DNA of 64,000 nucleotides from Rhizobium sp. SG_E_25_P2. Lineage in GTDB: Bacteria; Pseudomonadota; Alphaproteobacteria; Rhizobiales; Rhizobiaceae. This document shows positions 25,328-35,056 of this stretch, piece after piece. A program made the position numbers and the translations under genes. The DNA is taken from the NCBI RefSeq assembly GCF_029892285.1, contig NZ_JARXVM010000005.1, positions 62,001 through 126,000 of the forward strand. Reading direction: 5' to 3'. Below the pieces are notes generated by a model that was not told the origin of the DNA, ran no database searches, and worked only from the letters and a program-made list of their open reading frames with translations. Within the stretch, counting starts at the first letter, position 1, and every line of letters starts with the position of its first letter.

Positions 25328-26818
25328 ATGTCGTTATCGTCTGCAATCACCACCGCACAAACGATCTTTTCCAACACAGGTTTGCAAACGTCGGCCTTGT
25401 CGACCAACATCGCAAACGCCTCCAACCCGGACTATTCGCGCCGGGTTGGCATTCTGACGCTCGATTCCAATGGCGCGCAGGTCCTGAAAATCCAGCGCGC
25501 CGCCGACAACGGACTGGTCAAACAATCGATGTCGGCGACGTCGGAAGCCAGCGCGCAGGAAACCATCGACCAGAAGCTGACCGATATTCGCACGCTGCTC
25601 GGCGGCAATGATTACGAAACCGCGCCGTCGACCTATATCTCCAAGCTACGCGACGATCTCCAGGCCTATGCGACCAAGCCGAACGAATCGACGCTAGCCT
25701 CAACGGTGGTGTCGAGCGCTCAGGATGCGGCCAATTCGCTGAATTCGATTTCCCAGGAAATCCAAGGCATGCGCGGCACCATTGACCAGGAGATCGACGA
25801 TCAGGTCGAAGAACTCAACAATCTCCTGACGCAGTTCAAGACCGTCAACGACGCAGTTCGCCAAGGCACGGCCAATGGCGTCGACATCAACAACGAGTTG
25901 GACGCGCGCGACAGTTACCTTCGCCAGATTTCCGAAATCATCGGCGTTCGCTCTTTCACCCGTGAAAACAACGACATGGTCCTCTATACGTCGGATGGAA
26001 CCATGTTGTTCGACGGCAGTCCGCGCGAGATCATTTTCACAGCGACACCGGCCTATGGCGCCGATACGATCGGCAATCCGCTGATCGTTGATGGCGCTGC
26101 CATGGAGGCTGGTAACAGCGGCAATTCTACCGCAAACGGCAGCTTGGCTGCTCTCTTGCAGGTCCGCGACAGCATTATACCCACCTATCAGGACCAACTC
26201 GACGAAACCGCGCGCGGCCTCATCCAGACTTTCGCTCAGGTCGACCAGACGGATGGCGGTCAAGACGACCTCCCGGGGCTTTTCACCTGGACCGGTTACA
26301 CGGCCGGAGACACGATACCCGACGGTACAGAGATCCAAAGTGGCCTCGCAGCATCGATCAAGGTGAATGATGCGCTGGTGAAGACGAAGGACGGCGACCC
26401 GACCCTGTTGCGAGACGGCGGCTACGATGTCGATGACCAGGATGTCTCTAGCACGGATTATCTCGGCAATGCCGATGGAGACGCCAGCTATTCGGAGATC
26501 CTGGACGGTCTGGTTTCCTCCATATCTGCGGACCAGACCTTCAACGAAGACGCTTACCTGGATACCGAAATATCCGTTGTGGGGTTTGCCAATGCGTCGA
26601 TCGGCTGGTTGGAGCAATTGGTCTCCCAAAGCGCCACGGCCAAGGAAAACAAGGACGCTCAGTTGACCCGTGTCACGGAAGCGCTCTCCAACACCACCGG
26701 CGTCAGCCTCGATGAAGAGATGTCGCTGATGCTCGATCTCGAACAGAGCTACAAGGCGTCGAGCAAACTCGTCACGGCTGTTGACGAAATGCTCAAGTCC
26801 TTGCTCGATGCGGTATAG
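25328..26818 (+). CDS. flgK: FlgK, hook-filament junction protein 1
   Basis: FlgK caps the hook before filament growth. The 496-residue product starts MSLSSAITTAQTIFSNTGLQ and has the LSTNIANASNPDYSRRVGIL motif. The C-terminus has VSLDEEMSLMLDLEQSYKAS, the diagnostic FlgK end. It lies 25 bp after flgE and 11 bp before flgL. Confidence 0.95.
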   Translation: MSLSSAITTAQTIFSNTGLQTSALSTNIANASNPDYSRRVGILTLDSNGAQVLKIQRAADNGLVKQSMSATSEASAQETIDQKLTDIRTLLGGNDYETAPSTYISKLRDDLQAYATKPNESTLASTVVSSAQDAANSLNSISQEIQGMRGTIDQEIDDQVEELNNLLTQFKTVNDAVRQGTANGVDINNELDARDSYLRQISEIIGVRSFTRENNDMVLYTSDGTMLFDGSPREIIFTATPAYGADTIGNPLIVDGAAMEAGNSGNSTANGSLAALLQVRDSIIPTYQDQLDETARGLIQTFAQVDQTDGGQDDLPGLFTWTGYTAGDTIPDGTEIQSGLAASIKVNDALVKTKDGDPTLLRDGGYDVDDQDVSSTDYLGNADGDASYSEILDGLVSSISADQTFNEDAYLDTEISVVGFANASIGWLEQLVSQSATAKENKDAQLTRVTEALSNTTGVSLDEEMSLMLDLEQSYKASSKLVTAVDEMLKSLLDAV

Positions 26819-26829
26819 GCTAGGATATC

Positions 26830-27888
26830 ATGAAGACTTCCTTTATCTCCAATCTCTCCGTGCAAAACTCCATGCGTTCAACCATCAATTCGGTTCAGGC
26901 CGAATTGATCGATTCGCAGAAGGAGGCCGTCAGCGGCGTCTACTCCAATATCGGCGAAGAACTTGGCGCGACCACGACGCGCAGCCTCAATCTCCATTCA
27001 GAAGTCAATATGATGGACAATTTGCTGAAGACCAATGCGGTGGTCGAGCAACGATTGTCTTCGACCCAGACAGCGCTCGACACTATTGCTGAATCCGCGC
27101 AGACCGGGCTCAACACGCTTGTCGCGCTTTCGGGCAGCAATGACGACTCTCAGTTGATGACCGTGCAACGCACCATGACGGACGTGCTGGAACAGGCCAT
27201 TTCCGCAGGCAACACCTCCGTAAACGGAGAATATGTCCTGTCGGGCATCAATACCGACGAAGCGCCGCTCGCCGATTATTTCGAGGACGATAGTCCGGCG
27301 CGCCAGGCGTTCCTCGACGCTTTCACCGGTCATTTCGGTTTCGCGCCCGACGACGACGCTGTCTCCAGCATCACCGCGGACGAAATGCAAAGCTTCATCA
27401 CCGACGAACTCGAGCCAATGTTCCTGGAGGAAGACGGCGACTGGGAAGCCAATTGGTCGAATGCATCCGATACGCCGACCACCGCCCGTATTTCGCGCAC
27501 GGAAGTCATCCAGAGTTCGTCGACGACGATCACCGACGGTTTCCGCTACATGGCAATGGCGTCGGTCATGGCGATCGAGATGCTGAATTCCGATTTTTCG
27601 ATCGAATCGCGCAATGTCGTCAGCAACGCGGCGATTTCCTATATGGGGCAGGCAATTTCCGGCATCGACGCCGACAGAAGCCAGCTCGGCCTGTCGCAGA
27701 ACCGTGTGGCGCAGGCCAATGAGACGTTGCAGGCGCAGATCGATATCGTGAAGCTCAATCTCGACGATCTCGAAGGTGTGGATGTCTACGAAGCGTCCAA
27801 CCGAATCACCGCGCTCAGCAATCAGATGGAAATCTCCTATTCCATCACCGCGCGGATCAACGAGCTGAGCCTCGTAAACGCATTGTAA
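26830..27888 (+). CDS. flgL: FlgL, hook-filament junction protein 3
   Basis: FlgL joins the junction to the filament. The 352-residue product has flagellin-like ends: the N-terminus MKTSFISNLSVQNSMRSTIN and the C-terminus with ALSNQMEISYSITARINELS. Its position directly after flgK supports the call. A weak GGCGCG/CGCGCC hairpin (27895-27916) follows. Confidence 0.93.
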   Translation: MKTSFISNLSVQNSMRSTINSVQAELIDSQKEAVSGVYSNIGEELGATTTRSLNLHSEVNMMDNLLKTNAVVEQRLSSTQTALDTIAESAQTGLNTLVALSGSNDDSQLMTVQRTMTDVLEQAISAGNTSVNGEYVLSGINTDEAPLADYFEDDSPARQAFLDAFTGHFGFAPDDDAVSSITADEMQSFITDELEPMFLEEDGDWEANWSNASDTPTTARISRTEVIQSSSTTITDGFRYMAMASVMAIEMLNSDFSIESRNVVSNAAISYMGQAISGIDADRSQLGLSQNRVAQANETLQAQIDIVKLNLDDLEGVDVYEASNRITALSNQMEISYSITARINELSLVNAL

Positions 27889-28015
27889 GGAGTTGGCGCG
27901 GTTTGATTATCGCGCCGTTTCAACAGCTTTAAGAAACGCACCGTCTCTAAGAGCGTAAGCTTGGCTTCAGGCAAACCAGTTACGCTAAAAAAATGACCGG
28001 AATATGAGGGGCTGA

Positions 28016-28363
28016 ATGTACCAGTTTTCCTACGCAGAAATTATGGCGGATGATGTCGCCGACTCGCGAGAACGCGAAAAACAGGTTCTTGATCGCGCCG
28101 TGAGTCTTTTGCGTGCCGCCGAATACAAGGGCCGCGAATCGCGAGAAGCCGTCGAAGCGCTCTACTACACGCGACGGGTTTGGGTGGCCCTGATCGATGA
28201 TCTGCGGCTCACCGACAACCAGCTGCCCGCCAACCTCAAGGCCGACCTGATCTCGATCGGGATCTGGATCCTCAAGGAGGTTGACCGGATAAGAATGCGC
28301 CAGTCCGTCAATTTCAAGGGTATTGCGGATATTATAACCATCATCAGGGATGGACTGAAATGA
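28016..28363 (+). CDS. flaF: FlaF, flagellin biosynthesis regulator
   Basis: FlaF is an alphaproteobacterial protein that promotes flagellin synthesis in partnership with FlbT. The 115-residue product has normal length. It starts [20 protein letters not shown] and has the central [18 protein letters not shown] segment. It overlaps flbT by four bases. Confidence 0.93.
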   Translation: MYQFSYAEIMADDVADSREREKQVLDRAVSLLRAAEYKGRESREAVEALYYTRRVWVALIDDLRLTDNQLPANLKADLISIGIWILKEVDRIRMRQSVNFKGIADIITIIRDGLK

Positions 28364-28809
28364 AGAGCACTTTGCGTATCTCACTCAAATCCGGAGAGCG
28401 GATTTTCATCAATGGGGCCGTTCTCAGGGTTGATCGCAAAGTCGCCATCGAGTTCCTGAATGATGTGACCTTCCTGCTCGAGAACCACGTGCTGCAGCCC
28501 GAAGGCGCAACAACGCCGCTCAAGCAGCTGTATTTCATCGTTCAGATGATGCTCATCAACCCCGAGGGGGCTGAGCAGTCCAAGCAGATGTTCAAGAAGT
28601 CGATCGTGATGTTGCTCGCGAGCTTCCAGAACGAAGAGATTCTCGCCGAACTCAAGCGCGTCGACGCCATCGTCACTTCTGGCAAGCCTTTTGAGGCGTT
28701 GAAGGCCATTCGCGGCCTCTATGCGATTGAGGACAAGATCCTGAACAACGACGAAATGACGCCTGCCGTTCGCGAAAATATCCGCAGGGAGATCGCTCCA
28801 TGGCAATAA
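28360..28809 (+). CDS. flbT: FlbT, flagellin mRNA regulator
   Basis: FlbT is a post-transcriptional regulator that in Caulobacter acts on the flagellin mRNA leader and destabilises it. The 149-residue product starts [20 protein letters not shown] and has [20 protein letters not shown], both family hallmarks. Three flagellin leaders with a shared element lie 12-15 kb upstream. The start overlaps flaF and the end overlaps flgD by ten bases. Confidence 0.94.
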   Translation: MKSTLRISLKSGERIFINGAVLRVDRKVAIEFLNDVTFLLENHVLQPEGATTPLKQLYFIVQMMLINPEGAEQSKQMFKKSIVMLLASFQNEEILAELKRVDAIVTSGKPFEALKAIRGLYAIEDKILNNDEMTPAVRENIRREIAPWQ

Positions 28810-29375
28810 GCGCGCTAACTGCGCTTTCGGCAACGTCGACCACCGCGACGTCGTCCACCAGTTCGACGTCGACAACGACGACGTCGGCAAGCAGCACCGA
28901 CGCGAAGTCGGCGACGCTGGACTACAACAACTTCCTTCAGCTGCTTGTCGCTCAGATGGAGAATCAGGATCCGACGGATCCGATGGACGCGACCGAACAG
29001 ATGGCCCAGTTGGCGTCCTTCTCCCAGGTCGAGCAGCAGATCAAGACCAACACGCATCTCGAAAACATGCTCTCGCAAACCTCTCTCTCCACCGCCGCGT
29101 CCTATATCGGCAAGACGATCGAGAGTGCGGACGGAGAGACCAGCGGCGTGGTCGAATCGATCGCCATTACATCCGATGGCGTGGTGGCGACCCTGAAATC
29201 CGGCGACGAGGTGACGATCGAAGAGGGCATCAGCATTGTTGCGACGACCACTTCGACCACGTCGACCGATAATTCCGGAACCGACACCAGTACGGATGAC
29301 GGCGCCGCCGACGATGGCGAAACCACGACGGATAGTGTAGACAACAGCAATAGTTCTTCTTCGGACGGAACTTGA
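28800..29375 (+). CDS. flgD: FlgD, hook cap/scaffold protein
   Basis: FlgD caps the growing hook. The 191-residue product has the core [20 protein letters not shown] and [20 protein letters not shown] (about residues 41-85). Both ends are low-complexity: a Ser/Thr run at residues 8-35, and a Thr/Ser/Asp-rich acidic tail from about 150. The product lacks the longer C-terminal FlnI/tudor region of enteric FlgD, which is typical in rhizobia. Confidence 0.92.
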   Translation: MAISALTALSATSTTATSSTSSTSTTTTSASSTDAKSATLDYNNFLQLLVAQMENQDPTDPMDATEQMAQLASFSQVEQQIKTNTHLENMLSQTSLSTAASYIGKTIESADGETSGVVESIAITSDGVVATLKSGDEVTIEEGISIVATTTSTTSTDNSGTDTSTDDGAADDGETTTDSVDNSNSSSSDGT

Positions 29376-29399
29376 AACAGCATTGCAAGAGGATCGGCT

Positions 29400-29666
29400 A
29401 TGAATGAGGCTGACGCCCTGGATATGGTGCAAGCCGCGATCTGGACGGTTCTCATTGCGTCTGGTCCCGCCGTGCTCGCCGCGATGATCGTCGGCGTCGT
29501 TGTGGCCCTTCTGCAGGCTTTGACGCAGGTTCAGGAAATCACGCTGACTTTTGTGCCGAAAATTCTAGCGGTCTTCGCGGCGGTGGCGTTGTCGGCGCCA
29601 TTCATCGGATCGCAAATGTCCATTTTCACGACGATGATTTTTTCTCGCGTCCAAAGCGGCTTTTAG
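29400..29666 (+). CDS. fliQ: FliQ, flagellar export gate protein
   Basis: FliQ is a small two-helix export gate subunit. The 88-residue product has hydrophobic helices at about residues 14-40 and 52-75. The family signature VVALLQALTQVQEITLTFVP lies between them. Confidence 0.95.
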   Translation: MNEADALDMVQAAIWTVLIASGPAVLAAMIVGVVVALLQALTQVQEITLTFVPKILAVFAAVALSAPFIGSQMSIFTTMIFSRVQSGF

Positions 29667-29766
29667 CCGTCTTTGCGCCTCTGGAGTCTGCCGAACACTT
29701 CGCGCAAGCTTCCGCTGCTATTCGCTAAGGCGTGGAATAGCGGCTTCATGAAGAGGCGGAAGATTT

Positions 29767-31857
29767 ATGGCTGATGTTCAGTCGATTACAGTTCCAAAAA
29801 TTGCCCCCAAGGGGCGCGATATCGGCTTCGCGATCGGAATTATCGCGATCCTGTCGATCCTGTTTCTGCCGATTCCGGCGTTCCTGATCGATCTGGGTCT
29901 CGCATTCTCGATCTCCTTTTCCGTTTTGATCCTGATGGTGGCGCTCTGGATCCAGAAGCCGCTTGATTTCTCCTCCTTCCCGACGATTCTTCTGATCGCC
30001 ACGATGACGCGCCTGTCGCTCAACATCGCGACGACGCGCGTGATCCTGTCGCATGGCAATGAGGGACATGAGGCGGCGGGTCATGTGATCGCCGGCTTCG
30101 CCAGTCTGGTGATGTCGGGTGACTTCGTCATCGGTCTGATCGTCTTCATGATCCTGATCGTGGTGAACTTTATCGTCATCACCAAAGGCGCGACGCGTAT
30201 CGCGGAAGTCGGCGCCCGCTTTACCTTGGACGCCATCCCCGGCAAGCAGATGTCGATCGACGCGGACCTGTCCGCCGGCATGATCGACGAGAACGAAGCC
30301 CGTCGCCGCAGAAAAGAACTTGAGGATGAGAGTTCGTTCTTCGGGGCCATGGACGGCGCCTCGAAATTCGTGCGCGGCGACGCGGTCGCTGGCCTCTTGA
30401 TCACTGCGATCAATATTTTCGGCGGCATCATTATCGGCTATTTCCGACATGGCATGGAATTGGGCGAAGCGGCCGACGTCTTCGTCAAGCTGTCGGTCGG
30501 CGACGGTCTCGTCTCGCAGATTCCGGCGCTGATCATTTCGCTGTCCGCCGCCCTGCTCGTATCGCGCGGCGGCCAGGTTGGCACCACCGACAAGGCGGTT
30601 GTCGATCAGCTCGCCGGTTATCCCCGCGCGCTGGCGATGTCGGCGGGCCTCGTGTTCGCCCTGGCCTTGGTGCCGGGTCTTCCCTTCTTTCCGTTCACGG
30701 CGCTCGGCGTGATCCTCGCTTTCGGCAGCTATGTGATCCCGCGCCGCATCGAGGCCGAAAACCAGGCCAAGCGGCTCGTGGAGGAGCAGAAGAAGGCGTC
30801 CGAAGTCAAGGAGCAGGACAAGGACTCGGTCAAGAACGCGCTGCGCACGCCCGAGATCGAGTTGCAGCTCGGCAAACAGGTTTCGACCCGACTTCTGGGC
30901 GCTCATCAGGAACTGGCCTTCCGCGTCGGCAAGATGCGCAAGAAATTCGCCAGCCAATACGGCTTCGTCGTGCCGGAAATCAAAGTGTCGGACGAGTTGA
31001 GTATTCCCGACAAGTCCTATCACATTCGCATTCACGGCACGACAGTGGCGTCCAACCTGCTGCGCGTCGGCGAAGTGCTTGTCATTACCGGCGGCGGACG
31101 CCGCCCGACCGTGCCCGGCGACGATGTTCGCGAACCCGCTTTCGGCATGCCTGCGGTGTCGGTGGTCGAGACCTTCACGGAAGAACTCAAGCGCGAAGGC
31201 TTCCACCCGATCGACAATGTCTCCGTCGTGCTCACGCATCTGTCGGAAGTCATCCGCAACAACCTGCCGCAGCTTCTGTCTTACAAGGACGTCAAGATCC
31301 TCATCGATCGCCTCGATCCGGAATACAAGAAGCTGGCCGACGAGATCTGCACCACGCATATGTCCTATTCGGGCCTGCAGGCGGTGCTCAAGCTGCTGCT
31401 GGCCGAGCGCGTCTCGATCCGCAACCTGCATCTCATTCTCGAAGCCGTGGCCGAGCTTGCGCCGCATGTGCGCAAGACCGAGCAGATCGTCGAACATGTC
31501 CGCGTCCGAATGGCCCAGCAGATCTGCGGCGATCTCTCCGACAATGGCGTGTTGCGCGTGCTGCGTCTCGGCAACAAATGGGACATGGTGTTCCATCAGG
31601 CCATCAAGCGCGACGCCAAGGGCGAAATCATCGAATTCGATATCGACCCGCGTCATCTTGAGGAATTTTCCGAACAGGCGACAAAGGTCGTGCGCGAATA
31701 TCTCGACCGCGGTCTGCCCTTCGTGCTCGTCACTTCGCCGGAAACGCGCTCCTATGTGCGCATGATTATCGAGCGTCTGTTCGCCACGCTGCCTGTCCTG
31801 TCCCATGTGGAACTCGCCAAGGGCATCGAAATCAAGATCCTCGGAACCATTTCATGA
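29767..31857 (+). CDS. flhA: FlhA, flagellar export gate protein
   Basis: FlhA is the large export gate subunit with a cytoplasmic substrate-docking ring. The 696-residue product has the N-terminal membrane half (about residues 20-310). It contains the FHIPEP-family motif region with [20 protein letters not shown] and [20 protein letters not shown]. The cytoplasmic half (about 340-696) ends with [20 protein letters not shown]. It overlaps fliR by four bases. A long antisense frame across it is a shadow. Confidence 0.97.
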   Translation: MADVQSITVPKIAPKGRDIGFAIGIIAILSILFLPIPAFLIDLGLAFSISFSVLILMVALWIQKPLDFSSFPTILLIATMTRLSLNIATTRVILSHGNEGHEAAGHVIAGFASLVMSGDFVIGLIVFMILIVVNFIVITKGATRIAEVGARFTLDAIPGKQMSIDADLSAGMIDENEARRRRKELEDESSFFGAMDGASKFVRGDAVAGLLITAINIFGGIIIGYFRHGMELGEAADVFVKLSVGDGLVSQIPALIISLSAALLVSRGGQVGTTDKAVVDQLAGYPRALAMSAGLVFALALVPGLPFFPFTALGVILAFGSYVIPRRIEAENQAKRLVEEQKKASEVKEQDKDSVKNALRTPEIELQLGKQVSTRLLGAHQELAFRVGKMRKKFASQYGFVVPEIKVSDELSIPDKSYHIRIHGTTVASNLLRVGEVLVITGGGRRPTVPGDDVREPAFGMPAVSVVETFTEELKREGFHPIDNVSVVLTHLSEVIRNNLPQLLSYKDVKILIDRLDPEYKKLADEICTTHMSYSGLQAVLKLLLAERVSIRNLHLILEAVAELAPHVRKTEQIVEHVRVRMAQQICGDLSDNGVLRVLRLGNKWDMVFHQAIKRDAKGEIIEFDIDPRHLEEFSEQATKVVREYLDRGLPFVLVTSPETRSYVRMIIERLFATLPVLSHVELAKGIEIKILGTIS

Positions 31858-32600
31858 TCCAGGATCCCGAAGGACTGGTGCTGGCCCTCGTTGTGGTGTT
31901 CTGCCGCATCGGGGGCTGCATCATGGTCCTGCCGGGCTTCTCGACGGCCCGCATTCCCGTGATGGTCAGGATTTTCATTTCGGTCACCGTATCGCTCGCG
32001 CTTCTGCCGTTGATGTGGAACGACGTCTATCCGAAGATCGAACGCGGCATCAGCAATTATGTCTTGCTGATTGCTATGGAAACCCTGACCGGCGTGGTGC
32101 TGGGCCTGATCACCCGCTTCTATGCGCTTGGCCTGCAATTCCTCGGCACCGTCATCACCATGATGATCGGCTTGAACACGCCGCCCGCCAACGACATTCT
32201 CGACGACACCAGCGAAGGCCAGTTGACCAATCTGATCACCTTCGCCGGTCTGATGGTGCTGTTCATGCTGGATTTCCATCACCAGCTATTTCTGGCCATC
32301 GCCCAGTCCTACAAGACCTGGCCGCCTGGCGCCGGCTTTGAGGCGCAAAAGGCGCTTGTGTCGCTGGTGGACACGCTGTCCACCACCTTCACGATCATGC
32401 TGAGGCTTGCGAGTCCGTTCATCCTGTTCAACGTGTTGTTCAACATGGCAATCGGCTTTATCAATAAGCTTGCGCCCGTTGTGCCGGTCTTCTTCATCTC
32501 CACCCCCTATCTGGTTTTGGGTGGCACGATACTTCTCTATTTCGGCGCCGCCGCGATGTTGTCGCTGTTTGGCGACGGCTTCAGCCAGGTCCTGAGGTAA
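31854..32600 (+). CDS. fliR: FliR, flagellar export gate protein
   Basis: FliR is an export gate subunit. The 248-residue product is very hydrophobic with about six membrane segments. It carries the family pattern [20 protein letters not shown] near residues 16-35 and [20 protein letters not shown] near 90-109. It completes the fliQ-flhA-fliR set. Confidence 0.95.
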   Translation: MIQDPEGLVLALVVVFCRIGGCIMVLPGFSTARIPVMVRIFISVTVSLALLPLMWNDVYPKIERGISNYVLLIAMETLTGVVLGLITRFYALGLQFLGTVITMMIGLNTPPANDILDDTSEGQLTNLITFAGLMVLFMLDFHHQLFLAIAQSYKTWPPGAGFEAQKALVSLVDTLSTTFTIMLRLASPFILFNVLFNMAIGFINKLAPVVPVFFISTPYLVLGGTILLYFGAAAMLSLFGDGFSQVLR

Positions 32601-32603
32601 TGT

Positions 32604-33008
32604 ATGGCCAAGCTGCCCCGGTCTGAAAAACTCGCTCGTCTCGTCCGCGTGCAGCGGCAGTTGGAAAATATGGCGCAGGCGGATCTGGCTTCGACCACGC
32701 GGGCGCGCGCCGAGATCCAGCGCAGCCTCGATGTCACGGTCGAGGCGCTTGGCTCGCTCTCGCCAGTGCACCAGATTTTCACGAGTCTCTATGCGACCCA
32801 GATCGGCCGCTTGACTGCCCGCGACCAGCATCTCGCCACCGTTCAGGAAATTCATGAAGGGCGCATGCGCAAGGAGCGCGCCAAGGGCGACCGTCTCGAT
32901 GATCATCGCAAGGAAGCTCTGACCGACGAACGCCGCGAGGCTGACGACAACGCGATTTATGATCTGATCGAGCAGAAGACGCTTCTGGACCGTTTCGACC
33001 TGCCCTGA
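32604..33008 (+). CDS. FliJ-like coiled-coil protein (putative export chaperone)
   Basis: The 134-residue product is almost entirely helical and charge-rich, with a start MAKLPRSEKLARLVRVQRQL and further coiled-coil character through ERREADDNAIYDLIEQKTLL. Size, composition and position three bases after fliR fit the FliJ family of export accessory proteins, and a gene of this kind follows fliR in other rhizobia. Sequence identity to FliJ is too low for a firm call by eye. A FlgN-like role is an alternative. Confidence 0.6.
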   Translation: MAKLPRSEKLARLVRVQRQLENMAQADLASTTRARAEIQRSLDVTVEALGSLSPVHQIFTSLYATQIGRLTARDQHLATVQEIHEGRMRKERAKGDRLDDHRKEALTDERREADDNAIYDLIEQKTLLDRFDLP

Positions 33009-33120
33009 AGTCGACATGCTCTGCGCCCGTCTTGGCTTCGAAGTCGCGATAAGCCACGGTCAAGCTTGAAGCGTCATGGTGCCTTTAGCAAACTCTTGAG
33101 AATACGGCGTCTTATCTTCC

Positions 33121-33669
33121 ATGGCGATCAATCCACCCACCGATATCATCCAGGACGTGATCAGTGCGGCCGATCCCGCTCAGGTCGAAATCGCCCAGGC
33201 CAAGCTCAAGGCCGGGATCGCGGTTGCGGAAGCGCGCAAGCTGAACAAAGTCGACGCAGGCTTCGACTCGACCTTGGTCCGCGATCATATCCGGACGACG
33301 GCGCGGAATGGCGGCAAGGACAAAGAAATCGCTGAACCTTATCGCAAGTTCGAAGCCATGGTCTTGCAGAACTTCATCAAGACCATGCTGCCGGATAGCG
33401 AGGAGGTCTATGGCAAGGGCTCTGCCGGCGAAATCTGGAAAAGCATGATGGCCGAGCAGATGGGCAACGAAATGGCCAAGGGACGCGGCATCGGCATTGC
33501 CGAACAACTTTCTTCGCGTCAGGCGCAGCGCAGCCAGCAGGAAGAAAAAGCCGAGTTGTCCGAGCGCCAGAGCGTGACGACCCAGAGCATTCAGCGGCTT
33601 GAGTTGAAGGCGCTCGATGAGCTGTTGCCCGGCTCCTTTGCCGAAGACGACAAGAAGAAGCGTGTCTGA
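33121..33669 (+). CDS. Rod-binding protein (FlgJ N-terminal domain type; CheL-like)
   Basis: The product has 182 residues. The core FEAMVLQNFIKTMLPDSEEV followed by GEIWKSMMAEQMGNEMAKGR (about residues 79-125) is the FlgJ N-terminal rod-cap domain. The muramidase domain of enteric FlgJ is missing. The lytic transglycosylase at 22371-22946 may supply that activity separately. In Caulobacter-type nomenclature this is CheL. The gene follows a 112-bp gap after the FliJ-like gene. Confidence 0.85.
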   Translation: MAINPPTDIIQDVISAADPAQVEIAQAKLKAGIAVAEARKLNKVDAGFDSTLVRDHIRTTARNGGKDKEIAEPYRKFEAMVLQNFIKTMLPDSEEVYGKGSAGEIWKSMMAEQMGNEMAKGRGIGIAEQLSSRQAQRSQQEEKAELSERQSVTTQSIQRLELKALDELLPGSFAEDDKKKRV

Positions 33670-33706
33670 GTATCCCCATGCTTAGCGACATTGGAGAACG
33701 AACATA

Positions 33707-34087
33707 ATGGCGACAGCGCTCACTGAAGACAATTTCAAGGAATTGCGAATCAAGACCGTGCTCGGCCGGCTTGAATTGATTATCGACAATGAAAATCTCC
33801 GCATCGGCAAGGATGTCGAATTCGACATCAAGGCGTCCAATGCGCATAAGAGTCGCTGCCTCTATGAATTGACGATGCTGTGCAAGGACAGCGCGCCGAG
33901 CGAATTGCCCAATGGCCTTTCGATCCAGATGAAGTTCCTCAAGCAGAAGCTGATGCTGAACGCCCGTCGCCTGGAAGCCCATCTTGACGCCGTGCGCACG
34001 GTCACCGACATTCTCAAGACTGCGGCGCGCGAACAGGATGGCGACGGAACCTACACGCAGGAACAGTTTCGTTACGGCGAGATGTAA
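33707..34087 (+). CDS. FlgN-like small helical protein
   Basis: The product has 126 residues and is mostly helical. The N-terminal part (KELRIKTVLGRLELIIDNEN) and the helix LEAHLDAVRTVTDILKTAAR suggest a chaperone of the FlgN type, which binds the junction proteins FlgK and FlgL. The gene lies in the accessory tail of the cluster, seven bases before the next gene. The assignment is tentative. Confidence 0.5.
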   Translation: MATALTEDNFKELRIKTVLGRLELIIDNENLRIGKDVEFDIKASNAHKSRCLYELTMLCKDSAPSELPNGLSIQMKFLKQKLMLNARRLEAHLDAVRTVTDILKTAAREQDGDGTYTQEQFRYGEM

Positions 34088-34093
34088 CACGCC

Positions 34094-34630
34094 ATGATCA
34101 AGCTCATCATCACGGGCGTATGGGTCGCGATCGTCACCTTGGGGGCGGTCTATGGCTCCATTCAACTCGCCAAGCCGGAAGATCCGAACGCCGAAGCTGA
34201 GAAAAAGAAGGCGGTGCAGGAGTTCATCCCTGGCGAAATGGTGACGTTCCCCGTGATCAAGAAGGGCGACGTCGTCGGCTATTTCCTCAGCAAGACATCC
34301 TACATCGTCGACAAATCCAAGATGGCCGAGGTCACGGTTCCGATCCCGGCGGTGATGACAGACGAACTTTACACCGCGTTTGTTGGGGATCAGATCATCC
34401 GTATCGGCGATAACAGGGAACTCGACGTCAAGGGCTTCCGCGAACGCATCAAGACGGCCGTGAACAAGCGGCTGGGCGCCGAGGTCGTTGTCGACGTCGT
34501 GTTCGAGCAGATCGATTATCTTTCCAAGGACAATCTCCGCCAGCAGCGCGCCGACAAGGCCGAGACGATCGTTCACGAGGCGCCTCCTGCGGATATTCCG
34601 GCCGGCAAGGCTGCTGAAGGCGGTCACTGA
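34094..34630 (+). CDS. Conserved hypothetical membrane-anchored protein of the flagellar cluster
   Basis: No function is recognised. The 178-residue product has an N-terminal hydrophobic helix (MIKLIITGVWVAIVTLGAVY, then GSIQLA), a short Asn/Glu/Lys linker and a periplasmic domain of about 135 residues (TFPVIKKGDVVGYFLSKTSY, IRIGDNRELDVKGFRERIKT). One anchor plus a small alpha/beta periplasmic domain resembles FliL in plan, but no clear FliL motif is seen. It is the last gene of the flagellar block. Confidence 0.7.
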   Translation: MIKLIITGVWVAIVTLGAVYGSIQLAKPEDPNAEAEKKKAVQEFIPGEMVTFPVIKKGDVVGYFLSKTSYIVDKSKMAEVTVPIPAVMTDELYTAFVGDQIIRIGDNRELDVKGFRERIKTAVNKRLGAEVVVDVVFEQIDYLSKDNLRQQRADKAETIVHEAPPADIPAGKAAEGGH

Positions 34631-35056
34631 TTCTTGCTAAGGGACCGGGTCAATGAAGGCCCGGCATAGTCAATGCCGCCCATATGCGGCTTTGGGTAAA
34701 TCTAAAATTTTATTGATTTTCATTTTGGTACGAAACATGGGCCGAAACGAAGCATAAAATACAAAAGCGGAAGTATTTTATTTCGGCATCTGTGATCCCT
34801 TGATGCTGCGCGCTTGGCTGATAAATCCGCTATATAATTGAAAAATAACGGAATAAATCCGTGGTTAATGCTCCGTTGATCGGCGCTGCGGCATTCTATC
34901 GTTTTACTTAAAAGCCATTTTAGCGCCCCGTGTTACTTCAAGAGCAATGAAGACGGGGCGGATGAACAGACCTTCCGGGCATGGATTTATTCGTTGCTGT
35001 CTTCTGAGACGGCTGGCGCGTGTCAGCCGCTTGTGTTTGCGTGAGGAGTCGGCAGC
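34631..35056 (+). other. 426-bp gap between the flagellar block and wecG-like gene
   Basis: The gap is clearly more AT-rich than its surroundings from about 34690 to 34900 and contains no credible gene. A composite stem-loop lies at 34741-34787. A TATAAT at 34833-34838 could be a -10 box for the glycosyltransferase gene, but no good -35 partner is seen. Confidence 0.5.
34741..34787 (+). other. AT-rich composite stem-loop
   Basis: An inner 9-bp perfect stem (ATAAAATAC / GTATTTTAT, 34754-34762 with 34773-34781) is enclosed by a second perfect 6-bp stem (GCCGAA / TTCGGC, 34741-34746 with 34782-34787), with a 7-base bulge on the left side. It could be a terminator for the flagellar accessory genes or an operator for the following gene. 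Confidence 0.45.

Noticed and set aside
29746-31806. A 686-codon open frame on the minus strand across flhA
   Set aside because: It is exactly antisense to flhA, which has full family motifs. Long antisense frames are expected in GC-rich DNA, and the translation is His/Arg/Asp-rich without any domain.
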